From Ulota crispa (Eukaryota > Streptophyta > Bryopsida > Orthotrichales > Orthotrichaceae): DNA of 64,000 bases. The DNA is taken from contig OY987245.1 in the NCBI GenBank assembly GCA_963920765.1, forward strand, positions 5,968,727 through 6,032,726. Direction: 5' to 3'. Under the pieces are notes generated by a model. That model worked only from the letters and a program-made list of their open reading frames with translations, had not been told where the DNA came from and searched no databases. The position numbers and the translations under genes are program-made. Of the stretch, positions 11,698 through 23,699 are shown one piece after another. Every line of letters begins with the position of its first letter. The first letter of the stretch is position 1.

Positions 11698-11826
11698 ACT
11701 ACAACAAAATCATGGTCAAATTTACAAAAAGTTGACAAAAACTGTGATCTAATCTACATTATATTGTAAATTAGGTCACAATCTTTGTCAACTTTTTGTA
11801 GATTTGACCATGGTTTCTTTGTAGTA
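11698..11826. mobile_element. Hairpin MITE, 129 bp
   Basis: ACTACAACAAAATCATGGTC at the left pairs with GACCATGGTTTCTTTGTAGT at the right, and the arms continue inward through CAAATTTACAAAAAGTTGAC almost to the centre. It is a single compact hairpin without coding capacity. Confidence 0.75.
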
Positions 11827-13860
11827 TACTTCCTATCATCTCCATTGAGAATCTTATGTCTCTCATCTCTTCATTAGTCAACTTCACATCTTTTGATACT
11901 TTAACCTTTACTTCTATATTTGGCATTTGATATGACATTTTTCTTTGCTTTAATTTCCATTTTCTAAATTTTTTAAAATAGAATATGATTGCAAGATTTT
12001 CCTTAACTATTAATTTCAAAAATTTGGCATGATTCAAAAATTAAAATTGTGTTATTAATTGAGCAAAAATATAAAAACCGAATGTTACTAGGACAAGAAT
12101 AGATTTTGTTTATTTCATGGCACTTGCTAAAAAAACAAGTTCAAAATATCCAACTAACTCACGAAATTGGTGATAATTATAAATGATCAGGACACGATAT
12201 TCACTCTAAGCTTATCCTTACCTAATTCCAATCGATTTTAGGAGTTGTTCATGTTGATAAATGGGTCTAAAGTTTGCAAATCCAGCTTTCCATCTCTGGT
12301 AAAATGAGAGCAATTTATGACCAAGGTGTAGGATAAGCAAAAAGCGAGTCCTAATAAATTCAATTGAAAAGGAATACGCTATTCATTATATTACATTCAA
12401 AAGTAAATCAACACTCATTAGAAAAACACATTTGATTCTAACATTTCAAATTTACTAAATATGGATTATCCAAAGTTCATAATTAATAATCTTAAATGTG
12501 CTTTCATCTACAAGTCACTATTTGGTACTAACAAAATATTGAAAGATATATGTAATTCATTTAAGGATATGTTCAAATAAAAAAATATAGAAAAATTCAA
12601 AAAAAACATATGCAAAAAAATTAGAAATTTTTGATGTTCAAGAACTGTGATAGAAAGTTCATATTTACATGAATAGTCCATATTTAGTTGAATGTGACAT
12701 TTTGGACACATACTACAAAAAATTTATCACGAAAAAAAAAAAAGAAAACCCTGAAAAATTACCACTAATCCACAATAATTGCAAATGACCTAAACCACAA
12801 TACATTGACTATTAAATGCCTTAAGCCCTCAATTATAGTTATTTAGGACAGTTGCAATTGTTATGAACTAGTTGTATATTTTCATTTTTCTTTGAGTGTC
12901 AATTAATTCAAAATTTGTATAAATTTTGCTTAAAATCTTCTAATGCCATTTTTGGATTTTACCTAAAAATAGAAAGAATTTTCTACTTGTGACTACAGAA
13001 TCATAAATGCCAATTTTTTTGCTTAATTATGATTCAGCCCACTTTAGAAACTTAAACTGACCAAGTTTAGTTCTTTTTGAATTCATGATTCAAAGACTTT
13101 TAAGTTTTAACTGATAAAAAAGAATGCAAATACACAAAGCTAAACAACCATAGAACAGATCTTACTTATATTATTGTATTCAACTTTGGAAATTTTGAGT
13201 TTTTACATCCTCAAAAGAAAATTGACTCAAAACCATTTTGAGAACACGAAATCTAAAAGTCCTAAAATTAGGCTTTTTCCAAATTGAAACTGCACACTCC
13301 AAATCCACTTCTAAGTTATAGCAATGTTCTAGGCCTTTCCATAAGCAATTTTAAGAGTACTTTAAGCCCTCCTTAAGCAACGAAAGTTCTATTGTTGTGC
13401 TAATGAATGGAACCATCATATATCATTATATACCTCTACTTATGTCATTTTGAAACAAAGGCGAGTGGAAAATATAATCATTGTGGTTTGTATAACAGCC
13501 AAAAGGGGTCCAGGAAATTATGCCAATTTTGGTATTGAGAACAATAAGCTACATTTTATACCAGAAGTGTAAATTAGAATGAAAATAGTGATTTGCATTT
13601 GAGATTCATAAAAATGTTTAAGAAAAGAAGTTACCAATAAGAGACACTAGTTTGACTCATTTAGATAGCAACCCCTGAAATTCATCAAAAGTTTTAGATT
13701 GTTGTAATTATTTAAAATATGGATTTAAGTTATTTAACTAGATTTGGTAGTGAATAGGAGGTAAATTGAGTGGATGCCATGTATCCACAAGGGGTTCCTC
13801 ACTTCCTCTAATTAATGAGTGGCCATTAGTTATGACAAGCTCAACTAAGGAAATAAGGGA
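11827..13860. other. AT-rich spacer, no recognisable feature
   Basis: About 2 kb of strongly AT-rich sequence. No coding frame with a known domain, RNA gene or terminal repeat could be recognised. Confidence 0.4.
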
Positions 13861-14275
13861 ATTAATATGTGTACCACACCCTTTCAATTACTATACCACA
13901 CCCTAGAGTAAATTTAAGATTTCTACCATCCAAAAGTTGAATTTGAGAATTTGAGGATTTGGAATTCAAATTTGCGCTTAGAGATCATGATTTAGTTTAG
14001 AACCACAAAAAAAGTTGCAATTCAACAACACCCAATGAGAAAGTTTAGTTAGGGAGAAAAGTGTTACTTTTACTTTTGTTTGTAAAAACAGATAAACTTT
14101 TTCATTGGGTGTTGTTGAATTGCATCTTTTTTTGTGGTTCTAAATTAAATCATGGTCTCTAAGTCCAAATCTGAATTCCAAATTCTCAAATTTAGCTTCT
14201 TGATGGTAAAAATCTTAAATTTACTCTGGGGTGTGGTACAAGTAATTGAAGGGTGTGGTACACATATCAATTCCC
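13861..14275. mobile_element. Inverted-repeat MITE (~410 bp)
   Basis: GGGAATTAATATGTGTACC at the left and GGTACACATATCAATTCCC at the right. The arms run to a centre near 14,065, pairing CCCAATGAGAAAGTTTA with AAACTTTTTCATTGGG. The same core appears in the middle of the foldback at 6,743-7,970. Confidence 0.75.
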
Positions 14276-14460
14276 AAGAAATAATTGTATACATTGCTAT
14301 TATTGAAGGGGTCCTAGTTGCCATAAGGGATAGGGCGCAACTAAGTAAAAATAAATATGTCTTATTTTGTAATCAGTATGTTCTCAATCACTTCAAGAAA
14401 TAGCAAGATGGTTGCAATTCATTTTTAGGGGGCCTCATCACACTCGAGCAAACTATGAAA

Positions 14461-14728
14461 TGCCATATTCGTTAATATGGGGAAGAAACGCCCATTTTGG
14501 AAATAAACTAGGTTTAAGGTGATTAACTTAAACTGCGCTCTAGGTTTCAGTAGAGCTCTTTTTTGTACATGTGCCTCACTTGAGAGGAGGAATTTGTTAG
14601 GGACAAAATCTCAGTGGCTCACATCAAATCTCTTACCTTTGAATTTGGTGTTTAAATGGTTTAAGGAGAAAAAATGGGTGAAGTACAACTTGGGAATATG
14701 GTTTTCCCAATTTAATGAATATGGCATT
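14461..14728. mobile_element. Family F-like MITE, copy F2
   Basis: GCCATATTCGTTAATATGGG opens and CCCAATTTAATGAATATGGC closes the element. Its interior is an inverted version of F3 at 15,261, sharing GTACATGTGCCTCA and GAGGAGGAATTTG in the opposite sense. Confidence 0.65.
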
Positions 14729-14850
14729 ATGAACTAAAAGTTAGTAGAGGTGAAGAGGATTTCAAAATTTTAAAAAGACAAAGGAACTATCTATCATTAA
14801 TTCTTAAGCAAACACATCCAACTTTAGTGGCTAGTGTTCACAATTTGATT

Positions 14851-15207
14851 TTAACCCTTAAAGGACGGATGGATCACCATGGCTTGCCCTGCCTGTAGCA
14901 TTCTACAATGCTTTGCACATGGGCACTAGTAGTATTGCTTCAAAAAGTTGGAAAAATCAACAATACAGGGTGCCCTCATAAAAATTGAAAGAAGGGCAAC
15001 TCAGGAGCTAACACCATGTATCACAATTTGGGTTACAAAATAAAATGAATGTATCTCAAGAGGAAATTTTTTGCCTTCCATGATGCACTACGCTTTTATG
15101 ATCACTTCTGAAAAAAAATCAGATCAAAATCAGTCTTTTTTTGGGATACAAAGTTTATTTTTGGAGGCAACAGATGTTTTTTGTCTATGCCAACATTTAG
15201 GGGTTAA
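14851..15207. mobile_element. TTAA-bounded element T4 (357 bp)
   Basis: TTAACCCTTAAAGGACGG at the left and ATTTAGGGGTTAA at the right. The interior is unlike the other families. It sits between the inverted pair F2 and F3. Confidence 0.6.
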
Positions 15208-15260
15208 GTACAAGTATCATTTGGTTGTAGACTTGTAGTAACCTAAGCAAGAGTCCCTAA

Positions 15261-15541
15261 CACCATATTCATTAAATTGGGAAAAATGGAGGCACCATTT
15301 TGTACTCCACCTTAAACCCAAAAAGTTACCTTAAACCGAAAAATTTACCTTAAACCAAATTCAAAAGTATTAGATTTAGTTTGAGCCACTAAGATTTTTT
15401 CCCTTGCAAATTCCTCCTCTTAGGTGAGGGACTGAGAGCACATGTATCAAAAAAATGCTGCAAGCTTAGTTTTAGGTGATCACCTAAAACCTTCAAAAGT
15501 CCCAAAATATATTGCTTTCCCAATTTAACGAATATGGTATT
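15261..15541. mobile_element. Family F-like MITE, copy F3
   Basis: CACCATATTCATTAAATTGG opens and CCAATTTAACGAATATGGT closes the element. The interior is in inverted orientation relative to F2. No coding frame is evident. Confidence 0.65.
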
Positions 15542-16960
15542 CCCTCAATTCAACTCAATGAAAGTCATACATTATACTCATTTATAACATCATTTTTTCC
15601 TATGTTTGCTTGCAATGTGCATGTAAGAGGTTCGAAGGTTTGTTTGTTACCCACACTGCCAATTGTTTCTTCATGTGGTTGTTTCTTTGTAGAGATTAAA
15701 TATGCATGCATTCTCAACCTTTATATTTGCTTCTAATTCATTCTATGATTCTCATAACCTATTAAAAGTGTCATTTAAAGATAAATATGCCATAAAAACA
15801 GGGTATTGTATTTGGGAATCAAGCTTGGTTCCACCAGCTCACTCGGATACCAAGCGCTGCCCACATGCCCACGTAGAACCACGCTCTCACACTATTGCTT
15901 CCTTCTCAAAAATCCTTGTACAAATGTTCTGCAAATCAAGCATTGCAAGGAACCGAGAAAAGCAGAATGCAAAGACAGAATCCACACAATGGATGCAAAA
16001 AATTGAACATTTGCCAGATCAAAACTACAAAAGTCACATGATGCAGCACAACCAACAACCTCAACAGTCACCGCCTGAGAGACTTACAAGGATGAATATC
16101 GAAAACCTACAAAACCCTGCTACCCTAAGCTTCTTCTTCTATCAACTACATACCTGCCCAAACTCTATCGAGAGAGCTAGAAATTAGTAAATTAGTAAAA
16201 GATCACAATCCACGTGATGTGTGGAGTTGTACCCAAGGGAGGCAACAAACGTGTGTCCAGCCAACCCCTCAAAAACCGAAAACAGATGAAACAACACTAG
16301 CAACTAAGTGTCAGAACAATCTCCAGCCCTAGTTTAGTCTGATGGAAGTAAAGTTAATAGCACGTCTAGTACGCTATCTCTATCTCTGCCTGTGCTGTTA
16401 CTAGTTAAAACTACAAGTTTCTTGCACTACTGAACTAAACCAATGAACTTCTCAAATCCAATCTTGTTGGTCTAACTTGTTGCAGATGTGAACCAAAATC
16501 ACAGCTTAAAGCGTAACTAGTTACCACATGCCTCGTGATCATCGTCGATGTAGACGTTCCGTTTGTACTTTTCACGTCTTGGTATTCCACTATTCCCATG
16601 TAACATCTTCACGTGGAAAGAATTAGTAGGTTGATCAACAACCTGCAAATTTCGGTTTTTCTGCAACAACTACCCCTACGTTGTAACTATCTCCACTTCA
16701 CAGCCAGAAGTCAAGTTAAATGCGCCCTGCTTGATTGAATTCACTAGGTGTGAAATCAACCAATTCAACCTTACGAGTAAGTCTGTCACTGTTTTCCACT
16801 GTTAAATACCAACGGTGACTAATGGTTAAGGCTTGGGTAGACTTGATTCCCAACTGCAAATGTGGTCCAAGCATTTCGGTGCAAGCAATTCTACAGTTTC
16901 AAGTTGTGCAGAAATTGAACTGGAAAAGGTGAAGGAAGGGATGAATTTGAGGTCCAGTTT
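15542..16960. other. 3' flank of the LBD gene, no gene recognised
   Basis: Base composition is more balanced than in the repeats. A 161-codon open frame at 15,702-16,187 has no recognisable domain and lacks clear coding character. Part of 16,200-16,960 is probably the LBD 3' UTR on the minus strand; no poly(A) site can be fixed. Confidence 0.35.
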
Positions 16961-19900
16961 CTATTTCCTTCGAAGGAGAGACGCCAAGGCCTGCAGCTCT
17001 CCTTCATCTGGTTGGTCTGCCATGCCTCCACCGGTGCGGGCCTTTTGCAAGGATTCGAGAAGGCTGTGCTCGGAGTGGTCCTGCAGGCTGCTGGACGGCA
17101 TTCCTAAGTCGTAGTGATGTTGATGTTGTGGATGTTGATGTTGGGGCATGCTGTGGAGGTGGTAACTGCCGTCTTCGGGTTTGACTCGGGAGGTGTAAGG
17201 GTTGTTGGCGCTGGAGCCTCCGGGCATTCCCATGGACAGACCTGCTGTCGAGTGGTCCGCCAGGTGCTGCATGTACTCCGGTGGTGCTTGGCTTACTGCA
17301 AAGCCCTGCTGTTGCTGTTGTTGTTGCTGCTGCACCATTCTCTGTTGTTGCTGGTGGTGCGTTTGTTGGAGGTGTGCGTGCCGGTCTGCTAGTTGCGCCT
17401 GCACCATCGCTAGCTCCGCTTGCAAACTCGCCACCTGGAATGTTGCCGAGAAGAAGGTATTCAACAAACAAGCGTTTAACGTGATATTCGTTAATTTGGA
17501 AAAAACCTCAATTTTGGGACTGTTAATTTTTTTCATTTTTAAGAGTTTTTAGATGATTTAGATTGAATTATATGATGAATTCTATAATACTTTACATCAA
17601 TGATGAAATAAATGTCTTGAAGGACTTATAAAAAAACTCACTTTAAACTACCAAGACATTTTCACAAATGCAAAATTTAGTATCCCAAAATCCGTTTTGG
17701 GAAAGTATTTTTCCCAAATTAACGAATATTGTGTTCTATAGAATATTAGGTAATGTGAAAGAAGACTGCGCCTTGGTAAGAGAATAAAATGCCAAGCCAC
17801 AAGGCTGTTCTTTCATATTTTTACCAAGCATAATCTCACTGCTTGGAATTGTTCAAAAGTCAAAACCATGTTGCTCAATTCAGGGTATAAAAAGCAAACC
17901 ATAACATTACTGCAGTCGCACGTTATGAAAAATAACAGTCATGCTTCTCCTTGACTAAAGAGCAACTATCATTGATAAATGAATGGAACGCGTTATTCAT
18001 GAAATTGGGAAAAGGTGATATTTTGGGACTTTTGGATTTTAGTTTATTTAAGGAATATTCAACGAATACTCTTTAAAAAACCTAAAACCCAGAAGTCCCA
18101 AAATGTCACATTTTCCCAATTTCATGAATAACGCATTAATGGGCTTAATAACAGGTATTGAAAGAGGTTTCAATAAGCTCTAGAGGGAAAAATAAATTAA
18201 AAAATAGGAGCTTTAAATAACAACATATATTATCCCTAAGGTATCAAATTGTTTAATATCTTTTAAGATGTTATTTTCATTTCAAAACTCGAATTAAACA
18301 GCACCCTAAGTGTCACACAAAAAAATTACACCTAAAAGTTACAAGTGATGTTATTTATTATGTCCCTTCACTAAAACCAAGCCCTCATCGGAGGCAAGTT
18401 TAATCCAACAGTGGATTGATTATCATATGGTCACAAGCTAGAAGTATCAGTGCTTGCACAGAATTCGTCATACCAGAAATTGAGAATTTATCCTACCGAC
18501 CCAAAAGTTTCGTGAAATAACTAAAATTTTAAAACCGTCACCCAAGAAGATCCAGAGTTGCTACACCAAGGGTTCACTTTTTGTTATTATTGCACGTCCG
18601 AAGGATGGCGATATCTGAGAAGCTATATAAGGTAAAATGGAGCGCACTTATCTCGTAAATCAACTCCCAGTTCCAATTTACATAGCTTCATAAACCAATG
18701 ATAATTACAGAATAATTTGGTATCTTAACTTAGTTTAGCAATCTAACATTTTGCAATACTAACAGTCCAGTACACTTTCCACCTGATCACCCATTCCTTG
18801 AAGTCGGATTAAAGGGATTATGGTGTATTACCTAACCATCCACTAGAACACATGTCCTGTGATCATAAAAGAGAACTCAGCACTAATAATCAGATTCCTA
18901 GAGATTTGATACCCAGGGCTCCCACGAACTGATCCGACGGTGCGGCAAGCAGCCACCCAATTGTACAAAAGGACTCCTCCACGGAATAGTTAAATATCTG
19001 AGGCTCTTTAGAATCGGCAGCAAACTAAGCTACTGCTGCAGGTATGTACCGCTCACAATAGACACGTTGCATTTGAGAAAGCCTTCTCGAAGTTCCACTC
19101 ACTAAGTCGGTCCGTAAGAAGTAACCACTGACGCACAAAACCTCATCAAAAAATTAACTAGTACCAATGGAACATGTACTGCATAATCGGTGGACCGGCG
19201 GAGCTTGTGAACCAGTTATGGTACATAACCCTCTGACTAACACGAATCATGCGATCAGAAATAATCCAACGGCTCTGAGGCGTACAGCAACTGACTACTC
19301 CTCATATTCCCTACGGACTTATCCAATAGTGAATTACCACATCCGTGATCCGTGCGACAATGAAAGCAAAAGAATTATGCAACTAGTAAGTCACTAAAAA
19401 CTTCGAACCTTATTTTCACTTTCTAAGTAAGGGAGTAATTAATAAGGGTTTGTAACGTCTTCAGCAACTTTCTTTCTTGCTAAACGACGGTTTGATAACA
19501 TGCGTAAGCACAGGTTTGGGAACAAAATATGAGCTTACTTTCAAAACAGACTTCGGAGTAAAATTTTAACTGCGAGGGTAGATTCTAGAAGGTGTAACTA
19601 CTGATTTTACTACTACCTGATCAGAATCGTGACGTGTATATTAATGTGAACGGAGTGTGAAACTCGTAAGTTACTCATAGTAGCCGATAAAGTCAAATAG
19701 GTTACAGCTAGATCTCGGTGTGGAATTTGATCCTTCTGCAGAGATTCTTGTGTGTACAGGTACGTGTACCCGTTGCAGATCAAACCCAATATCTCATATC
19801 ATCGTCGCTATGATCCAGTACTAGCTACCGTATCGGTTGTCCGGCTGTAGTAAAATCTGGGCAAAGCCAGATTGCGTATGTGGAAGGTACAACTGCAAGT

Positions 19901-22463
19901 TTTTAATTTTGTTTGCTATCAGACACACGTAACCGTCTCTCTCCAGGGGTCTTCTACTGAAGCAGGTACACTCGCATATATCTATATCGATGTAACCTAC
20001 TTGATCAAGGGATTACTAGATAATTATCTATCAGGAGGAATTTTTAGTTTGGTAACTTTGGTTTACCATTTAACCCTCCGCGCAAGGCATAATTCACTTC
20101 TCTACATTTGAGGTGGTCTGATTCAGCTACTCAGAGTTAGCCCAACTACTTCTCTGTCAGTATTAATACGGATGACCTACGACATTAAAGTGCCAAGGCC
20201 AATGAAAGACGTCCAGCACAAGAGTAATCTCTTAAGAAAACACGAGGTTTCCGTTCTGATCATCCCAGGATTATCGAATGCGAAGTTAAACCTCAGTAGC
20301 CCGACTGAAACCGCAGATCTATACCTGTCCTAGTCTTTAGAACTCTGGACACTAGATCGATGCTTTGAAACAAGGTGTCTATCACGAATATGAGGAAGGA
20401 GAAAGCATCGTTCTAATGCAACGTGAAAAGAAGTAAACCCTCGGGATGAATGCTGTAACTTCGGCTATCTAAGAAAATACTAAAGAGCAGGTCTACTTAC
20501 GAAGTCAGTAACGGAAGAGTTGAGTAAGCATTACTAGAGGTATCAAAGCTGTAATAATCTAGATATTGAGGTTTAAGAAACTTGCGCATTCGAAGCGTCA
20601 GGAATCTACTTTAAGTACCCATCTTAATCAGTCAGTGTGAGCGGGGACAACGATCAGTGTCAACTGTACCGGAAAGAGACGAACATCGATACGCACTATC
20701 TAATAAAGATTGATGTGAATGAGAAACGACTAAAATGGAGCAGGAGCTTCGAAATGGGAAGCTTAGTGCTTTTACCGAAACTTCTAATATCTGAAGATTC
20801 ACGTGGTGACCAGAAAATCAGAAGCTATTCCTAGTCTGCCAATGTAGTGGTATACCAGTAAACAGTCTGGACTAATGTTTGTATTTATCGATTAGGAACT
20901 CCCTTGTCAGATGTGTTCAGCTAGACAGGGAGTCACTACGTCATTTGCATGAGAATCTGGGGCGTAAATCCAGTTCTACGGATAAAGTCCTGGAAAACTA
21001 AGTTGATGATCTGTAAGCTCCTAGCCAGCAAGTGAGCAAATGTGCTATACAGTAATTTCGAACCAGGTTACAATGAAAGACAGACACCATGCGATTTAAC
21101 CCGGATGTATTAGATTACAGACTCATTAGCTGAATGAAATCCTGAAACTGCAATAAGACGAATTCTGACACTGAGATAAGTTGGGATTCAACTGGAGTCC
21201 AGTTATCTAACTAGCCCAAAGGCAATGAAAGCAACTTAGACACGAGTAAAAATCCGTGGTGGATACTCCAAATGGCGATTAGTCTAAAGTGCAAAGTTTG
21301 CGGAAGGGTCAAGCAAGTGTCTTAAAAATTGCCTTCTAGGCAGATTACAATAACAGACGTGAACCATGCAATTGGAGAAGTGAATGGTGTAATTCATCAG
21401 CTAATAAAAATCCTGAGACTGCAGTGAAACGATCCCTCAGAGGTTGCAGTGAATGGGAATTCCACCAGGCCGGCTAAACTTGCTCAGTGGCAATAAACCC
21501 AAGTTGGACACGAGAACACTCCCCGGGGATACTGCAAATGCAAGCGAAGGAAGACTGCGGAGTTTGCGGAAGCGACACGAGGGTTTGGAGATTCACGAAA
21601 AGGGACAAAACTGGAGGTTTGAGGGGGCAGAAACTTGTGAAAAGGAGGAGGGGTTGGTACTGGAAGGAGGAATATGTGTTATGATGCCGCACCTGCTGTT
21701 GGAGAGCAAAAATGGTGGCGACGCAGCCGTAGACGGGGTCGGACAAGCGCGCCTGAGCCTCGTAGCTGATGGTGAGCACGGCGTCGCAGCGGCGCGGCGT
21801 GGGAATGTGCAGCAGCAGCTTGGCCACATTGCTGGCGCCGAATACCTTGTGCACGGCGGCGAACTTGGCCGCGCCTTGCTCCGCGCCGAAGTAAGGCGCG
21901 AAGATGCACCCGCGCACGCACTTCCGGCGCAGAAACTTGCAGGCGCCGCACGGCGCGCCGCTGCTGCTGCTCATGGAGGAGCCGTAGCCGCCGGCGCCAG
22001 CGCTGCGGCCGCGACCGGCGTAATCAGGACTAACCCCGCTGCGCGCGCGGGCCGCGGCCGCGCTCCGGTTGTCCAACCCGCCCGCGGTGGTGGCGCATTC
22101 TCGACTGTCGGAGGGCGGGGACGAATCGGTGGGACCACCAGCAACGCCTTGCAATGCTTCGCCTTCCCTGCCGGCCTCCGATCCTGTGGGGTGATGATTC
22201 CGGCCCTGCTGCTGACCCCAATTCTCGAGATGATCCAGTCCTTTGTCGCCGGCGTGCTTCGGCGTGCCCGAACTCGTCGTCCACGCTTGCTGCTGGTGGT
22301 CTAGATCCTTGGAGTCGCTGCCCCGACTCGACGTGGCCCAGCTCTCCAGGTTCACGTTCTCGCGAGCCGCCTCTCGCGTCCAGGTCTCGAGCTCCTGTCG
22401 GTCACGAAGCGCCAATTCCTCGGCGCTCTCCGCTGCTGCTGCCTGCTTCCCCCTACTGCCCAT
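16961..22463 (-). CDS. Class I LOB-domain (LBD/ASL) transcription factor
   Basis: Two coding exons, 22463-21693 and 17434-16961, with a phase-0 GT-AG intron exactly after FALQQQ, the conserved LBD intron site. The product is 414 aa from ATG 22463. The LOB domain starts at about 171 with C-X2-C-X6-C-X3-C (C172, C175, C182, C186). It continues through the GAS block ([14 protein letters not shown], 208-221) and [31 protein letters not shown], the leucine-zipper-like coiled coil of class I. It most resembles the LBD16/18/29/30-type clade. The C-terminal part is rich in Gln and His. LBD proteins are nuclear DNA-binding regulators of organ and meristem patterning, often auxin-responsive. The 163 residues before [12 protein letters not shown] are unusual, since most LBDs start within about 20 residues of the first Cys. 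The alternative start ATG 21974 would give 251 aa. The frame stays open upstream of 22463 without another ATG. Confidence 0.92.
17281..17355 (-). repeat. Gln-rich codon run in LBD exon 2
   Basis: CAG/CAA codons on the minus strand encode HHQQQQRMV followed by nine consecutive Gln. The plus-strand shadow gives poly-Cys, poly-Leu and poly-Val frames that are not genes. Confidence 0.8.
17479..17734. mobile_element. Family F MITE, copy F4, inside the LBD intron
   Basis: ATATTCGTTAATTTGG at the left and CCAAATTAACGAATAT at the right. It sits only about 45 bases from the LBD exon 2 acceptor, leaving the acceptor's own pyrimidine tract intact. The site homologous to the F7 insertion point is an uninterrupted TTAA at 17,643-17,646. 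Confidence 0.7.
17987..18137. mobile_element. Short hairpin MITE, copy F5 (151 bp), in the LBD intron
   Basis: ACGCGTTATTCATGAAATT pairs with AATTTCATGAATAACGC, and the arms continue through TTTTGGGACTT to the centre. AATGG flanks both sides (17,982-17,986 and 18,138-18,142), a likely 5 bp target duplication. Confidence 0.75.
21064..21610. repeat. Degenerate tandem duplication (~277 bp period) at the 5' end of the LBD intron
   Basis: The unit starting at 21,064 (CAGGTTACAAT) is repeated from 21,341 (CAGATTACAAT). Shared words in the same order are ACCATGC, AATCCTGA, GACTGCA or AACTGCA, GACACGAG, GGATACT, CAAATG and GTTTGCGGAAG. Many substitutions and indels show that it is old. Confidence 0.6.
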
Positions 22464-23480
22464 CCCGTCGGTGGGCGAGTGGGCTAACCCCCACGGCGGG
22501 TGCTCCCCTTCCCCTACTACTAGATGCAGCGTGCTGCTGCCTGGACTCGCCAGCCTGACCGACCTGTTGGATTCGATGCACTTAATTCCCACTAATGTAT
22601 GATTACTACCACTGCCGACCCCCCCGCTCCTGCATGATCCCTCTCGCTGCCAGTGACATCGAAACTCCGGTCGACAGGAAATGTGGGACGAATTCAACAC
22701 CCTCCAGTCGAACTTTTCGCATTCCGGCCTGTCACGTTGTTCAGCTATACTCCACTTGCAAGCACTCTCAACATGAAGATTCGATTGTCATCCAAAATTC
22801 CCTGCTCCCTGTCCAGTTGTACATACCGGTATCTCTTGTCATGCAAACGCGTCCACTTTCATAACCTTGTTGTCTAAGGAGAGCAAAACAATCTAGTGAG
22901 AGCTCAGTACTGGAACGTAGAAAAGACGGCGTGACAAGGAGGCACCACTCCAAAGTACCAACCACACAAAAGAGCCAGTCTGTGAGCACACGAGCAGGGA
23001 GGATCTTCGGAGCGCGGGAGGGGGTTTAATCTGAGAGACGACAAATGGGAAAAGCGAAGCCGAAGGCTACCGAAACCCCGCTGCCGCGCCTAACAGGACG
23101 AGAGAGAGCCTAGCAGAGTAGCAGCAGAGTTGGTATTGCAAGATTGGGGCACGGCCAATAGACATGTATGGGGATTTTCAGTTTCCCGGGGGGCGCGTTC
23201 CGAGGGTTCGGGACTGAACGTGGAGCCTGCTTGCTACCTCGACAAGCCAGCCAGCCCAGCCCAGCCAAGCCCAGCGCTCGCAACGAGAAAGACGGAGGAC
23301 TGTAAAAGCGTGCAAGAGAGCCGCGACGGGGCCTTTGTACGCAGGCAAAGGACGAGAGGAGTGTCGGAGAAGAAAACGTGGGGTCCTTCCCCTTGGCTCT
23401 GCCCTGGCTGCTTTTCCTCGCTTGCTGGTGGACCCCCCACCACCCCACCAGGCTACCAGGCCAGCAGCTCTTGCGCCAAC
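22464..23480 (-). promoter_or_regulatory. LBD 5' leader region
   Basis: This base-balanced to GC-rich stretch lies between the proposed ATG and the TATA box. If the TATA box at 23,497 is used, the leader is about 1 kb unless spliced. Open frames here on the plus strand show no domains. Confidence 0.4.
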
Positions 23481-23496
23481 TCAACACCCCCTTGGT

Positions 23497-23504
23497 TATT
23501 TATA
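23497..23504 (-). promoter_or_regulatory. Putative TATA box of the LBD gene
   Basis: Minus-strand TATAAATA in the context GTTTATAAATAACC. It would place the transcription start near 23,465-23,475. It is the clearest TATA-like site upstream of the gene in a GC-richer setting. Confidence 0.4.
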
Positions 23505-23617
23505 AACTACGCTCCAGGCCAGAAACAGGTTGCGAGCCCTAATTTTACCAGCTGCAAAACTATTCTATTTGCCATGGTCGGTTGTCTTTTTATAGCCAGC
23601 CTCGGCAGCCGGAAATG

Positions 23618-23634
23618 TGACGTGCCCTCTGACG
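23618..23634. promoter_or_regulatory. as-1-like tandem TGACG element
   Basis: TGACGTGCCCTCTGACG contains two TGACG motifs whose starts are 12 bases apart, the same spacing as the classic as-1 element bound by TGA-class bZIP factors. It lies about 115 bp upstream of the putative LBD TATA box. as-1 sites respond to auxin and salicylate in known plants. Confidence 0.4.
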
Positions 23635-23699
23635 TCCCACCTGGTCTCCGCTCGCACCGTGGTTTCCGTGTGAACGCTGCCACTGGATATTTCTTCCAA

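Larger units (their letters stand above)
17435..21692 (-). other. LBD intron (4,258 bp)
   Basis: Donor CAG|GT at 21693/21692 and acceptor AG at 17436-17435 on the minus strand. It contains two family F MITEs near the acceptor (17,479-17,734 and 17,987-18,137). The rest is about 3.5 kb of low-repeat, base-balanced DNA, including a degenerate tandem duplication at 21,064-21,610. No independent gene is recognised inside. Confidence 0.8.

Noticed and set aside
15702..16187. 161-codon plus-strand frame downstream of the LBD gene
   Set aside because: No domain, no coding bias and no clear splice partners. It is left as unrecognised flank.
17114..17552. Plus-strand frames with poly-Leu, poly-Cys and poly-Val at the LBD exon 2
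   Set aside because: They are antisense readings of the glutamine codon run in the LBD protein.
21474..22700. A 408-codon continuous minus-strand frame read as a single exon from GTG
   Set aside because: It has no ATG before 22463 and runs past the conserved FALQQQ|VASLQ intron site, beyond which the sequence no longer matches LBD proteins. The exon 2 continuation is found at 17,434.
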